A stretch of 64,000 nucleotides of DNA from Streptomyces sp. NBC_00094 (GCF_026343125.1 NZ_JAPEMB010000001.1:5027501-5091500), one strand, 5' to 3'. Numbered from the stretch's first letter, positions 41,863 to 51,665 are shown. The notes: generated by a model not told the origin, from the letters alone. Program-made: numbers and translations.

Positions 41863-44468
41863 GGGCCGTACAGCTCCGCCGGGTCACGTCCCGGCGGCGT
41901 ACCGCAGGCCTCGGCGCGCTCGTCGCCGCCGTCGCACTCGCCCTGCTCCCGCTGCCGCGGGACACCGTCGCGGTCGCCGCGGAGACCGAGAACTCGGCCA
42001 TGACGAAGCGCGGTACGAAGGGCCCGTACGACGACTTCTCCGGCCTGGAGGTGACCGTCCATCAGACGAAGAACCTGCGGGCGCAGGGGCTGAAGGTGAC
42101 GTGGAAGGGCGGGAAGCCGACCCAGGGGACCGCCACGGACTACCTCCAGATCATGCAGTGCTGGGGCGACGACCCGGCGGGCCCGAAGCGGGAGCAGTGC
42201 CAGTTCGGCTCCGCCGCCACCGGCACCGGCAACTACGGCACGCACATCACCCGGCGGGAGCTCGTGGTCGGCACCGACCCCCTGGAGACGGAGTACGACG
42301 AGGTGATCCCGGATCCGGAGTACCCGGGACAGACGACCAGCCCGTTCATCCCCTTCACGCCGGTCTCGGGTCCCCCGACGGCCAAGTCCGTCGACTGGAC
42401 CTACTTCGGTCCCAACGACACCAACGAGGAGTTCTTCCTCAGGACCCAGTCCGACGGCACGGGCGAGGCGGCCGTCAACCTCCAGTCCACCAGGGAGGCC
42501 CCGCACCTCGGCTGCGGCGACCCCGTCGGCGCGGGCGGGAACGTGCGCGGCCGGAGCTGCTGGCTCGTCGTCGTGCCCCGAGGCTCACACGAGCCGGACG
42601 GCTCGGCCGGCAGCAACCACCGCCCCCACACCTCGCCGCTCTCCGCGACCAACTGGAACCAGCGGCTCGTCTTCCCGCTCGACTTCCTGCCGGTGCGCGA
42701 GGCGTGCCCGACCGACAAGGCCGAGCGTCGTATGACCGGCTCCGAGCTCGTCACGGACGCGATCACCTCCTGGCAGTCGGCGCTCTGCGCGGAGGGCACG
42801 ACCCGCTTCACGTTCACCCAGCGAGGCGAGGACCTGGCCCGCGGCAGCCTGCTCGACCCCACCTCCACCTCACCAGGCCTCGCCTTCACCGTCGAGCCCG
42901 TGGAGGGCGGGGAGAAGGCGGGCTTCGTCCACGCGCCGGTCGCCGTCAACGCGCTCGCCGTCGGCCTCTACTGGGAGGCGGACAAGATCGGCCTCGTCAA
43001 GGACCTGAAGCTCAGCGCCCGACTGCTGGCGAAGCTGCTCACGTACTCGTATCCGTACGACATCAGGTCTCTCAGCAATACCGCCCCGGCGCCGGAGCAT
43101 GTCAAGAACAATCCGCAGTCCATCGTCCGGGACCCGGAATTCCTGAAGCTCAATCCGGATTTCGCGGAGTTCCAGCAGTCGGTCATGAGCTATCCCGGCG
43201 GAATTCTGCTCTCCGCCGAACGCTCGGACACCACGCGGGTCGTCTGGAACTATCTGCGCGGCGACAAGGACGCACGCGCCTTCCTCGAAGGGAACCCGGA
43301 CCCCTGGGGGATGAGGATCAACCCCTACTTCAAGGACCTGGGGCTCGCCACCGGCGGTTCCGACGAATTCCCGAAGGCCGATCCCACCGAGACGGAGCTC
43401 GAAGCGCTCGGCCACAGGATCAGGTACGGGATCACCGAACGCTCGCCCTACGCGATCGACATGCACGACGCCGCCCGCTGGGTGCGGCGAGGCACCAACA
43501 ACGCCAAGGACCAGGCCGTGACGGACCACCTGACCGGCGGCCTGAAGCTCGTCGGCGTCGACGTCTCGCCCGGGAGCCGCCGTGCCTACGGCATCACCGA
43601 CGCGGCCTCGGCGTCCCGCTACCAGCTCCAGGTCGCCGCCCTGCCGAACGCCGACGGCGCGTACGTCCGGCCCACGACCTCGTCCCTGCTCAAGGCCGTC
43701 GAGCAGTTCGGGGACTCCGCCGTGCCCGGCGTCCTCGCCCCCGACCCGGCGCGGGCCGAGAGCGGTGCCTACCCGCTGACGGTGGTGACCTACGCGGTGG
43801 CTTCCACCGGCCTTCCGGCCGACGCGCGCAAGGACTACGCGCGGGTGATGCGGTATGCGGCCGGTGCAGGGCAGGAGCAGGGCACCGCCCCCGGCGAGCT
43901 GCCCTTCGGCTACGCGCCGATGCCCGCGAAGCTGAAACTCCAGGCGGAGGCCGCGGCGGGCCGACTGGAGCGCGGAGTCCCGGCCGGACCGGGCACGACG
44001 GCCGGAGGCGCGGGAGCCGCCTCGGGCTCGGGAGCCGACGCGGGAGCCGGCTCCGGCTCCGGCGGTACGACGGGCTCCTCGGGTGCCGGCCTCGGTTCGG
44101 GATCCGGCGGTACGGGGGGTGCCTCGGGCTCGGCCACCGGCTCCGGCTCGGGCGGCGGGAGCGCGGCCGGTGGCACGACAGGGGGCTCGACGGCGAGCCC
44201 GTCCTCCACCCCGCCGTCCTCCGCGGCGCCGCCACCGGCCTCCGGCGGGGGCGGGAACGGCTCCGGGGGGCCCCCGGGGGAGAAGCTCGCCGACACAGGC
44301 AGCACCCCTTCCCAGGTCCTCGGCGTCATCCGCTGGGTCCTGCTCGCGGTCCTCCTCGTCGGCGGGATCGCCGGCCTCGCGGGACCGGCAGTCCTGGGGT
44401 TCGCCGGCCGACGCCGAATCCCCTTGGATTCACCTAGGACAGGAATTCGTCACCTGAAGAGCGACTGA
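41859..44468 (+). CDS. Large surface protein with PstS-like region and LADTG sorting signal
   Basis: An 869-residue exported protein. The signal peptide (TAGLGALVAAVALALLPL) is followed by an N-terminal region to about 330 with GLKVTWKGGKPTQGTATDYL and eight or so Cys, of unknown fold. Then comes a PstS-like region: PVAVNALAVGLYWE near 355, KLSARLLAKLLTYSY, and ERSDTTRVVWNYL near 454 (in place of the usual SDGSGTT motif), ending with AYPLTVVTYAVAS and FGYAPMP near 680. A Gly/Ser/Ala linker (about 700-805) leads to LADTG (810-814), a membrane segment and a basic tail. This is a clean LAxTG class E signal. ATG 41859 overlaps the previous stop. Ligand unknown. Confidence 0.8.
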   Translation: MRAVQLRRVTSRRRTAGLGALVAAVALALLPLPRDTVAVAAETENSAMTKRGTKGPYDDFSGLEVTVHQTKNLRAQGLKVTWKGGKPTQGTATDYLQIMQCWGDDPAGPKREQCQFGSAATGTGNYGTHITRRELVVGTDPLETEYDEVIPDPEYPGQTTSPFIPFTPVSGPPTAKSVDWTYFGPNDTNEEFFLRTQSDGTGEAAVNLQSTREAPHLGCGDPVGAGGNVRGRSCWLVVVPRGSHEPDGSAGSNHRPHTSPLSATNWNQRLVFPLDFLPVREACPTDKAERRMTGSELVTDAITSWQSALCAEGTTRFTFTQRGEDLARGSLLDPTSTSPGLAFTVEPVEGGEKAGFVHAPVAVNALAVGLYWEADKIGLVKDLKLSARLLAKLLTYSYPYDIRSLSNTAPAPEHVKNNPQSIVRDPEFLKLNPDFAEFQQSVMSYPGGILLSAERSDTTRVVWNYLRGDKDARAFLEGNPDPWGMRINPYFKDLGLATGGSDEFPKADPTETELEALGHRIRYGITERSPYAIDMHDAARWVRRGTNNAKDQAVTDHLTGGLKLVGVDVSPGSRRAYGITDAASASRYQLQVAALPNADGAYVRPTTSSLLKAVEQFGDSAVPGVLAPDPARAESGAYPLTVVTYAVASTGLPADARKDYARVMRYAAGAGQEQGTAPGELPFGYAPMPAKLKLQAEAAAGRLERGVPAGPGTTAGGAGAASGSGADAGAGSGSGGTTGSSGAGLGSGSGGTGGASGSATGSGSGGGSAAGGTTGGSTASPSSTPPSSAAPPPASGGGGNGSGGPPGEKLADTGSTPSQVLGVIRWVLLAVLLVGGIAGLAGPAVLGFAGRRRIPLDSPRTGIRHLKSD

Positions 44469-44496
44469 ACGCGGTGGTTCCCTGAAGCGCCCCTAC

Positions 44497-44545
44497 GGAA
44501 TTGTTGGTACCCGGCCGATCGACGGGTCGGCCGGGAAAACAATCC
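44497..44545 (+). promoter_or_regulatory. Long intercistronic hairpin before the soluble binding protein
   Basis: Arms CCCGGCCGA (44510-44518) and TCGGCCGGG (44527-44535), extended by GGAATTGTT (44497-44505) and AACAATCC (44538-44545). It starts 28 bases after the 869-residue gene and ends 54 bases before the next start, in an AT-richer stretch. It may protect or separate transcript segments. Confidence 0.5.
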
Positions 44546-44599
44546 GGATTTTCTTGTGCGTCCATTCCATGTCATCCGTTTCCACGGAGGAGAACAGAA

Positions 44600-45574
44600 G
44601 TGAACGTCAAGTCCCGCGCTCGTATCGGTGCCGCCCTCGGCGTGGCCGCCCTCGGTCTCGGTGTCGCCCTCGCCCCGGCCGCACAGGCCGACCCGAACCC
44701 GATCACCCAGTACCGCACCCTGGCCGGTGTCGGCTCCGACACGACCCAGGACGTACTGAACGGCCTCGGCGACGTCGTCAAGAACGCCCTCGGTCAGAAG
44801 ATCATCGCCTCCTGGAACGCCACCGGCACCGCCACGATCAAGACCAAGGCGACCGGCTGTGTGATCAACCGCCCGAACGGCTCCTCGGCCGGCATCGACG
44901 CCCTGCGCAACGCCGTGGACACCAACTCCGGCTGCCTCGACTTCGCCCGCTCCTCGCGCGGCCCGGCCGACCTCACTTCCACGGACCTGACCTGGATCCC
45001 GTTCGCCAAGGACGCGGTGTCCTGGGTGAAGCGCTCCGACAGCGCCCTGCCGTCCGACCTGACGGCGGCCCAGCTGAAGGACGTCTACGAGTGCAACCTC
45101 ACCTCCCTCAACGGTGTGGCCCTCACCCCGATCCTGCCGCAGACCAACTCCGGCACCCGCCAGTTCTTCCTCTCCTCCATCGGCGTGACCGCGCCGGGCG
45201 CCTGCGTCCAGCAGGGGGTCCAGGAGAACGACGGGACCGTCCTCGACACGGCCGGTGACATCGCCCCGTACTCCGTCGCCCAGTACACGGCGCAGGAGAA
45301 GGCCGTCGTCACGGACCGCCGAGGCGCCGCCGTGCTCGGCTCCGTCGGCACCATCGCGCCCCGCAACGCCGACAAGACGCTGAACCTGTCCTTCCCCTTC
45401 ACCCGTGACGTCTACAACGTCGTCCCGACCGCCAAGCTGACCAACGCCACGATCGCCGCGACCTTCGTCGGCTCCTCCTCCAAGGTCTGCGCGGCCGGCA
45501 CGACGATCGCCGCCTACGGCTTCGGCACCCTCGGCACGGCCTGCGGCGCCACGACCGTCAAGGGCGAGCGCTGA
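44600..45574 (+). CDS. Secreted PstS-like substrate-binding protein
   Basis: A 324-residue exported protein, with signal peptide ending APAAQADPNP (about residue 31). PstS-type features: RTLAGVGSDTTQDVLNGLG, RPNGSSAGIDAL, DFARSSRGP and QTNSGTRQFFLSSIG. The classical phosphate Asp motif is again absent (SSRGP for SDAP). There is no lipobox and no C-terminal anchor, so it should be free in the wall space or medium. GTG 44600 has GGAGGA upstream, the best ribosome site in the block, suggesting high expression. Proteins of this type recur in Streptomyces, annotated as PstS-like. Confidence 0.85.
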   Translation: MNVKSRARIGAALGVAALGLGVALAPAAQADPNPITQYRTLAGVGSDTTQDVLNGLGDVVKNALGQKIIASWNATGTATIKTKATGCVINRPNGSSAGIDALRNAVDTNSGCLDFARSSRGPADLTSTDLTWIPFAKDAVSWVKRSDSALPSDLTAAQLKDVYECNLTSLNGVALTPILPQTNSGTRQFFLSSIGVTAPGACVQQGVQENDGTVLDTAGDIAPYSVAQYTAQEKAVVTDRRGAAVLGSVGTIAPRNADKTLNLSFPFTRDVYNVVPTAKLTNATIAATFVGSSSKVCAAGTTIAAYGFGTLGTACGATTVKGER

Positions 45575-45600
45575 TCACCACGCACACGTCACCGCGCGAA

Positions 45601-45626
45601 GGCCGGGCACCCCAGGGTGCCCGGCC
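45601..45626 (+). terminator. Terminator after the soluble binding protein
   Basis: GGCCGGGCACCC (45601-45612) and GGGTGCCCGGCC (45615-45626) pair perfectly over 12 bases; it follows the stop by 26 bases. Confidence 0.75.
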
Positions 45627-45657
45627 CCACGGCGTACCCGCGACCACCTGTACGCCA

Positions 45658-45709
45658 CCGACTCGCACCACCGACTCGCACCACCGACTCGCACCACCGA
45701 CTCGCACCA
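45658..45709. repeat. 13-bp direct repeat, four copies
   Basis: CCGACTCGCACCA occurs four times without spacers (45658-45709), just upstream of the LAATG protein gene and after the terminator. It could hold binding sites in that gene's promoter or be simple slippage. Confidence 0.8.
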
Positions 45710-45746
45710 CCGACCACCAGCCACTCGCCTCGGAGGACCCCGCCCC

Positions 45747-47030
45747 ATGAACCGGCTCGCACCCCCCAGATCACCCGTGGCCCTGCTCACGGCACTTGCC
45801 CTCCTCTGCGGCACCCTGGCGATCGTCCTGGCCGTGTCCACGCCCGCCGCCGCCGTCACCCGGCACGGCACCTTCACGCTCACACCCGCCTCGGGCACCG
45901 TCGCCGCCGGTCCGACGGCCGTCACCGCGGGAGCGGCCTGCCCCGCGCCTGCCGAAGCCGACAAGCCGTACGTCAAGGGCGTCCTCGCCCTCGTCAACCC
46001 CGGCGACCCGACCGTCAGCGCGCCGATCGCCGAGGTCGTGCCCGGGGGCCCGCTCGGCACCACCCCGATATCCGGCCCGCTCACGGGCTCGGCCGCCGGT
46101 TACGCCACGCTCCGGGAGCGGTTGCTCGACCTCGTGCCCTCCGGGCCCCTCGACGGCCGATACGAGCTGCGGCTCTCCTGCGAGACGGCCGACTCCGAGG
46201 CACGCGCCGAGTACTTCTCGCAGATGATCGAGGTCACCGGAGAGGACTGGGCCGCCGTCGGCCAGCAGGCGACCAACCTGACGGTCAGCACCGACAACGA
46301 GGCCCCGCCCGTCAGCCGTCCCTTCCGCATCAGGGCCGAGGTCCAGCCGGCGACCGCCGCGGGCACGGTCACCTTCTCCACCCTCGTCGACGAGGAGCTC
46401 GTCGAACTCGCCACCGAGGAGCTCGTCGACGGCAAGGCGGAGATCACCGCCACCATGCACGACACGGTCAACGTCAACTTCCCCGTCCTGGCCCAGTACA
46501 CGCCCGCCGACCCCGCCGCGTACACCGCCTCCCTGTACATCGCCACGTTCGTCGCGGGCCCGGCCGCCACTCCCACTCCCACCGGTACGCCCACAGGCAC
46601 CGGTACACCCACCCCGAGCGGGACCCCCACCGGCACGCCTTCGGAGACCCCCACGGACGAGCCGACCGAGACCGGGCCCCCGTCCGGCACGCCCAGCGAG
46701 ACCCCGAGCGGCACCGCAAGCCCGACCGGTACCGGCACGCCCTCCCCGACCGGCACCGCCGGCGACGACACCACGGGCGGATCCTCCGGCGGTTCCGGCG
46801 GCTCCGGTACGGGCGGCGGCTCGGGTTCCGGCTCCTCCGGCTCCTCCGGCTCCTCCGGCGGTTCCGGCTCCGGCACCCACACCACCACCAACGGCGGCAG
46901 CGGCTCCCTCGCCGCCACCGGTGCCTCCGGCGCCGCCTCCGCCGCGCTCGGCTCGCTCGCGCTCTGCCTCCTCGGCGCCGCGGCCGTCCTGCAGAACCGC
47001 CGTCGCCAGGCGAAGGCCCCGCGCCCGTGA
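45747..47030 (+). CDS. Ig-like surface protein with LAATG sorting signal
   Basis: A 427-residue exported protein. The signal peptide ends near TPAAAVTRHG (about residue 36). The mature region (about 40-275) is beta-rich and looks like two Ig-like domains (GTFTLTPASGTVAAG and PFRIRAEVQPATAAGTVTFS). A Thr/Pro/Ser/Gly linker of about 110 residues follows. LAATG (388-392), a membrane segment and RRRQAKAPRP complete a class E sorting signal. ATG 45747 with GGAGGA upstream. Its stop overlaps the start of the sortase-like gene (GTGA), a close genetic link between the two. Confidence 0.83.
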   Translation: MNRLAPPRSPVALLTALALLCGTLAIVLAVSTPAAAVTRHGTFTLTPASGTVAAGPTAVTAGAACPAPAEADKPYVKGVLALVNPGDPTVSAPIAEVVPGGPLGTTPISGPLTGSAAGYATLRERLLDLVPSGPLDGRYELRLSCETADSEARAEYFSQMIEVTGEDWAAVGQQATNLTVSTDNEAPPVSRPFRIRAEVQPATAAGTVTFSTLVDEELVELATEELVDGKAEITATMHDTVNVNFPVLAQYTPADPAAYTASLYIATFVAGPAATPTPTGTPTGTGTPTPSGTPTGTPSETPTDEPTETGPPSGTPSETPSGTASPTGTGTPSPTGTAGDDTTGGSSGGSGGSGTGGGSGSGSSGSSGSSGGSGSGTHTTTNGGSGSLAATGASGAASAALGSLALCLLGAAAVLQNRRRQAKAPRP

Positions 47031-47905
47031 CGACCGCGCCGCCCCCCGTCGCCGCCCCCCGGGCCGGGCTCGCCCTGGCCGGGGCGGCGCTGTGCGTCCT
47101 CGCCGCGCTGCTCATCGGCTTCGCCGCCAACCTGACCGTCGTCGGCCACCTCCAGCACGCCCGCGACCAGGCCACCGCCTACGACGATCTGCGCGAGCAA
47201 CTCGCCCTCGGCACCGCGCCCGTGGGCCAGTCGACGTACGACGGCAAGCCCCTCGCCCTCGGCGCCCCTGTCGCCCTTCTCCGCATCCCCGCGCTCGGGC
47301 TCCGCGAGGTCGTCGTCGAGGGCACCACCTCCGGCGTCCTGATGTCCGGGCCCGGCCACCGCCGGGACACGGCCCTGCCCGGCCAGGCCGGGGCCAGCGT
47401 GATCATGGGCCGCCAGTGGGGGTACGGCAGCCCGTTCAACGACGTGCACCTCCTGCCGAACGGCTCCCGCATCGAGGTGCGGACCGGCCAGGGCAAGGCG
47501 GTGTACGAGGTGACGGCCGTTCGCCGCCCCGGCGACCCCAACCCCGCACCCCTCGGCGCCGGCGAGGGGCGGCTCACCCTGATGACCGCGAGCGGCGGCG
47601 CGTACACCCCCGAGGACGTGCTCCGGGTCGACGCGAAGCTCCTCGGCGACGCGCAGCCCAGCCCCACCCGGCCGCTGCGCCCCGGCTGGATCACCGCCGC
47701 CGAGAAGCCACTCGCGGGCGAGTCCGACGTCTGGCCCGGGATCTTCCTCGGCGTCCAGGGGCTGCTCGCCGCCGCCCTCCTCACGGTCCTCGCCCGCCGC
47801 CGCTGGGGCGGCCGGCAGACCTGGGTCGCCGCCGTCCCGGTCCTCGTCGCGCTCGGCGCCCTCGTCTCCGGACAGCTGGCCCGGCTCCTCCCCAACCTCC
47901 TCTGA
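47027..47905 (+). CDS. Sortase-fold protein lacking catalytic His and Cys (pseudo-sortase)
   Basis: A 292-residue membrane protein. One N-terminal membrane segment (about 14-40) is followed by a sortase-like domain (about 80-210: LLRIPALGLREVVVEG, SGPGHRRDTALPGQAG, SPFNDVHLLPNGSRIEV) and two further C-terminal membrane segments. In class E sortases the catalytic His lies in a GHRT-type motif and the Cys in a TLTTC-type motif. Here these read MGRQWG (Arg129) and TLMTAS (Ala188). The only Cys in the protein is in the first membrane segment. A transpeptidase activity is therefore not expected; substrate binding may remain. Translationally coupled to the LAATG gene. Confidence 0.85.
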   Translation: MTTAPPPVAAPRAGLALAGAALCVLAALLIGFAANLTVVGHLQHARDQATAYDDLREQLALGTAPVGQSTYDGKPLALGAPVALLRIPALGLREVVVEGTTSGVLMSGPGHRRDTALPGQAGASVIMGRQWGYGSPFNDVHLLPNGSRIEVRTGQGKAVYEVTAVRRPGDPNPAPLGAGEGRLTLMTASGGAYTPEDVLRVDAKLLGDAQPSPTRPLRPGWITAAEKPLAGESDVWPGIFLGVQGLLAAALLTVLARRRWGGRQTWVAAVPVLVALGALVSGQLARLLPNLL

Positions 47906-47925
47906 ACGCAAGGGAGTCACCGCCC

Positions 47926-48798
<873 letters not shown>

Positions 48799-48837
48799 CG
48801 CCCGGGGAGGTCGCCGATTTCACCCGTACGGACGAAA

Positions 48838-48869
48838 GGGCCGGTACGGGATCGCTCCCGCACCGGCCC
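48838..48869. terminator. Terminator between pstB and pmmB
   Basis: GGGCCGGTACGGGA (48838-48851) pairs with TCCCGCACCGGCCC (48856-48869) with one mismatch; it serves two convergent genes. Confidence 0.75.
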
Positions 48870-48889
48870 TCCGGAGTACGTCCCTCGGG

Positions 48890-50557
48890 TCAGAGCCCCG
48901 CGGCCGCGCTCAGGTCCCGCTTGATCGCGGCCAGCAGCTCCGCGCCCTTCGCACGCGCCGGCGCCAGCTCGCGCGCGTCGGCGACCGGGACGACGACCTC
49001 CAGGTAGCACTTGAGCTTGGGCTCGGTGCCGCTCGGGCGGACGATCACCCGGGCCTTGTAGTCGCCCTCCAGGTGGTAACGCAGGCCGTCCGTCGGCGGC
49101 AGCGACTCCGTGCCCTTCGTCAGGTCCTCCGCGGAGACGACCGTCAGACCGGCGAGGGAGACCGGCGGACGCTCGCGCAGCGCGGCCATCGCGTTCGCGA
49201 TGATCCCCAGGTCCTCGACCCGCACCGACAGCTGGTCGGTGGCGTGCAGCCCGTGGGCCACGGCCAGGTCGTCGAGCAGGTCGAGGAGCGTACGGCCCTG
49301 CTCCTTGAGCACCGAGGCCAGTTCGGCGACGAGCAGCGCGGCCGTGATGCCGTCCTTGTCGCGGACGCCCTCCGGGTCGACGCAGTAGCCGAGCGCCTCC
49401 TCGTACCCGTACCGCAGTCCTTCGACGCGGGCGATCCACTTGAAGCCGGTCAGCGTCTCCTCGTACCCGACCCCGGCCGCCTCGGCGATCCGGCCGAGCA
49501 GCGAGGACGACACGATCGACTCGGCGAAGACGCCGGTCGCGCCCTTGTGCACGAGGTGCGCGGCGAGCAGCGCGCCCACCTCGTCGCCGCGGAGCATCCG
49601 CCAGCCGCCCTCGACGGCGGCGTCCGGCACGGCCACGGCGCAGCGGTCGGCGTCGGGGTCGTTGGCGATGACGAGGTCGGGGTCCACGGCCCGGGCCGCC
49701 TCGAAGGCGAGGTCCATGGCACCCGGCTCCTCCGGGTTCGGGAAGGCGACCGTCGGGAAGGCCGGGTCGGGCTCGGCCTGCGCGGCGACGAGCGCGGGCG
49801 GCGGGAAGCCGGCGCGGCCGAAGGCAGCCGTCAGGACGTCCTTGCCGACGCCGTGCATGGCCGTGTAGACGGTCCGCGCGCTCCGGGGGGACCCGGGGGT
49901 CAGGACGGCGTCCGTACGCGCCAGGTAGGCCTCCAGGACCTCGTCGCCGAGGGTCTCCCAGCCGGCCTCCGGGCGGGGCACGTCCGCGAGGGAGCGGACC
50001 GCGTCGATCTCGGCGGCGATCTCCGCGTCCGCGGGCGGCACGATCTGCGAGCCGTCGCCCAGGTAGACCTTGTAGCCGTTGTCGCGCGGCGGGTTGTGGC
50101 TCGCGGTCACCTCGACGCCGGCGACGGCACCCAGATGCCTTATGGCGTACGCGAGGACGGGCGTCGGCAGCGGGCGGGGGAGGACGGCCGCGCGCAGCCC
50201 GGCGCCGATCATCACGGCGGCGGTGTCGCGGGCGAAGTCGGCGGACTTGTAGCGGGCGTCGTAGCCGACGACGACGAGGCCGGCCCCTCCTTCCCTCTGG
50301 GAGGCCTCCTTGGCCTTGAGGTACGCGGCGAGGCCGGCGGCCGCGCGGATCACGACCGAGCGGTTCATCCGCATCGGTCCGGCGCCCAGCTCGCCCCGGA
50401 GCCCGGCGGTGCCGAACTGCAGCGTGCCGGCGAAGCGGGCGGCGAGCTCGTCGGTGTCGCCGCTCTCGATGAGCTTCGCGAGCTCCTCGCGGGTCTCGGT
50501 GTCGGGGTCCTCGGCGAGCCAGGCCTGGGCCCTGGCGAGGAGGTCGTCCTGCGTCAC
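48890..50557 (-). CDS. pmmB: Phosphohexomutase-superfamily protein (PmmB), possible phosphopentomutase
   Basis: A 555-residue alpha-D-phosphohexomutase: N-terminal FGTAGLRGELGAGPMRMN, phospho-serine Ser153 in TASHNPPRDNGYK, Mg loop NDPDADR and the C-terminal phosphate loop VRPSGTEPK. The GTAGLRG signature and length place it with the PGM2-like group, whose human member works mainly as a phosphopentomutase, rather than with short bacterial ManB/AlgC types. Its neighbours punA, deoC and deoA need such an activity, and no deoB is in the window. GTG 50557 has GAAAGG upstream. No shared operator is visible before it. Confidence 0.88.
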   Translation of the reverse strand: MTQDDLLARAQAWLAEDPDTETREELAKLIESGDTDELAARFAGTLQFGTAGLRGELGAGPMRMNRSVVIRAAAGLAAYLKAKEASQREGGAGLVVVGYDARYKSADFARDTAAVMIGAGLRAAVLPRPLPTPVLAYAIRHLGAVAGVEVTASHNPPRDNGYKVYLGDGSQIVPPADAEIAAEIDAVRSLADVPRPEAGWETLGDEVLEAYLARTDAVLTPGSPRSARTVYTAMHGVGKDVLTAAFGRAGFPPPALVAAQAEPDPAFPTVAFPNPEEPGAMDLAFEAARAVDPDLVIANDPDADRCAVAVPDAAVEGGWRMLRGDEVGALLAAHLVHKGATGVFAESIVSSSLLGRIAEAAGVGYEETLTGFKWIARVEGLRYGYEEALGYCVDPEGVRDKDGITAALLVAELASVLKEQGRTLLDLLDDLAVAHGLHATDQLSVRVEDLGIIANAMAALRERPPVSLAGLTVVSAEDLTKGTESLPPTDGLRYHLEGDYKARVIVRPSGTEPKLKCYLEVVVPVADARELAPARAKGAELLAAIKRDLSAAAGL

Positions 50558-50640
50558 GGTGTGCCTTTCGGGGTGCGGGGCGGTGCGGGAGGGTGCGGGG
50601 CGGTGGGGTGCCGCTGCGCGGAGCCTTCCCCCACCCCACC

Positions 50641-50790
50641 CCTTCCCGAAACCGGGGGCTCTGCCCCCGGGCCCCCGCGCCTCAAACACCGGCGGGGCTG
50701 AATCTTTCAGCCCGTCCGGCGTTCGAGGACCGGGGTCCGGGGCGGAGCCCCGGTTACGGGAAGGGGCGGGGCGGGGAAGAAGCCCCGCGC
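50641..50790. repeat. Widespread Streptomyces-type intergenic repeat
   Basis: Several nested hairpins: CCGGGGGCTCTGCCCCCGG, then GCCTCAAACACCGGCGGGGC paired with CCGTCCGGCGTTCGAGG, then GGGGCGGAGCCCCGG. I recall this pattern from many Streptomyces intergenic regions. It fills the gap between pmmB and punA and probably acts as terminator for punA. Confidence 0.7.
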
Positions 50791-50808
50791 AGCGGCCCCC
50801 GCCGACGC

Positions 50809-51612
50809 TCAGATCCGGTCGAGGACCCGCGTCAGCAGCTCACCCATCCGCGCCGCCGAGTCACGGCCCGCCTGGAGGACCTCCTCGTGGTTCAGCGGCT
50901 CGCCCGAGAGCCCCGCCGCCAGGTTGGTGACGAGCGAGATGCCCAGGACCTCGGCGCCGGCCTCGCGGGCCGCGATCGCCTCGAGGGTGGTGGACATGCC
51001 GACGAGGTCGCCGCCGAGCACGCGGACCATGTTGATCTCGGCCGGGGTCTCGTAGTGCGGCCCGGGGAACTGGACGTAGACGCCCTCCTCCAGGGTCTCG
51101 TCGACCTCCTTGCACAGCGCGCGCAGCCGCGGCGAGTACAGGTCGGTGAGGTCCACGAAGTTCGCGCCGACGATCGGGGAGGCGGCCGTCAGGTTGATGT
51201 GGTCGCTGATCAGGACCGGCTGGCCGGGGCGCATGCCCTCGCGGAGGCCGCCGCAGCCGTTGGTCAGGACGACGGTCTTGCAGCCGGCGGCGACGGCGGT
51301 ACGGACGCCGTGGGCGACGGAGGCGACGCCCCGGCCCTCGTAGAAGTGCGTGCGGCCGAGGAAGACCAGCGCGCGCTTCTCACCGATCTTGTACGAGCGG
51401 ACGGTGCCGCCGTGGCCCTCGACGGCCGGCGGCGGGAAGCCGGGGAGCTCGGTCACCGGGAACTCGGCCTCGGGCGCGCCGAGCGCGTCGACGGCGGGCG
51501 CCCAGCCCGAGCCCATGACCAGGGCGACGTCGTGGTTCTCGACTCCGGTCAGCTCGCGAAGACGTGCGGCAGCGGCCTCGGCGGCCTCGTACGGGGTGGC
51601 AGTTGCGTTCAC
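50809..51612 (-). CDS. punA: Purine-nucleoside phosphorylase (trimeric type)
   Basis: A 267-residue enzyme that cleaves inosine, guanosine and deoxy forms with phosphate into base and (deoxy)ribose-1-phosphate. Motifs of the trimeric, low-molecular-mass class: VMGSGW, GRTHFYEG, LTNGCGGL, GPHYETPAEI with the catalytic Glu, and VGMSTTLEAI. The residue after LGISLVT is Asn, as in enzymes for 6-oxopurines. GTG 51612 with GAGAG upstream. The shared operator (site 6) and a weaker dyad lie within 100 bases upstream. Follows add in the pathway. Confidence 0.94.
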   Translation of the reverse strand: MNATATPYEAAEAAAARLRELTGVENHDVALVMGSGWAPAVDALGAPEAEFPVTELPGFPPPAVEGHGGTVRSYKIGEKRALVFLGRTHFYEGRGVASVAHGVRTAVAAGCKTVVLTNGCGGLREGMRPGQPVLISDHINLTAASPIVGANFVDLTDLYSPRLRALCKEVDETLEEGVYVQFPGPHYETPAEINMVRVLGGDLVGMSTTLEAIAAREAGAEVLGISLVTNLAAGLSGEPLNHEEVLQAGRDSAARMGELLTRVLDRI

Positions 51613-51665
51613 TGACTCTCTCGCCTCGGGGAGGGGGGTCCGAGGGGAGCCCCGGACGGATTTGG

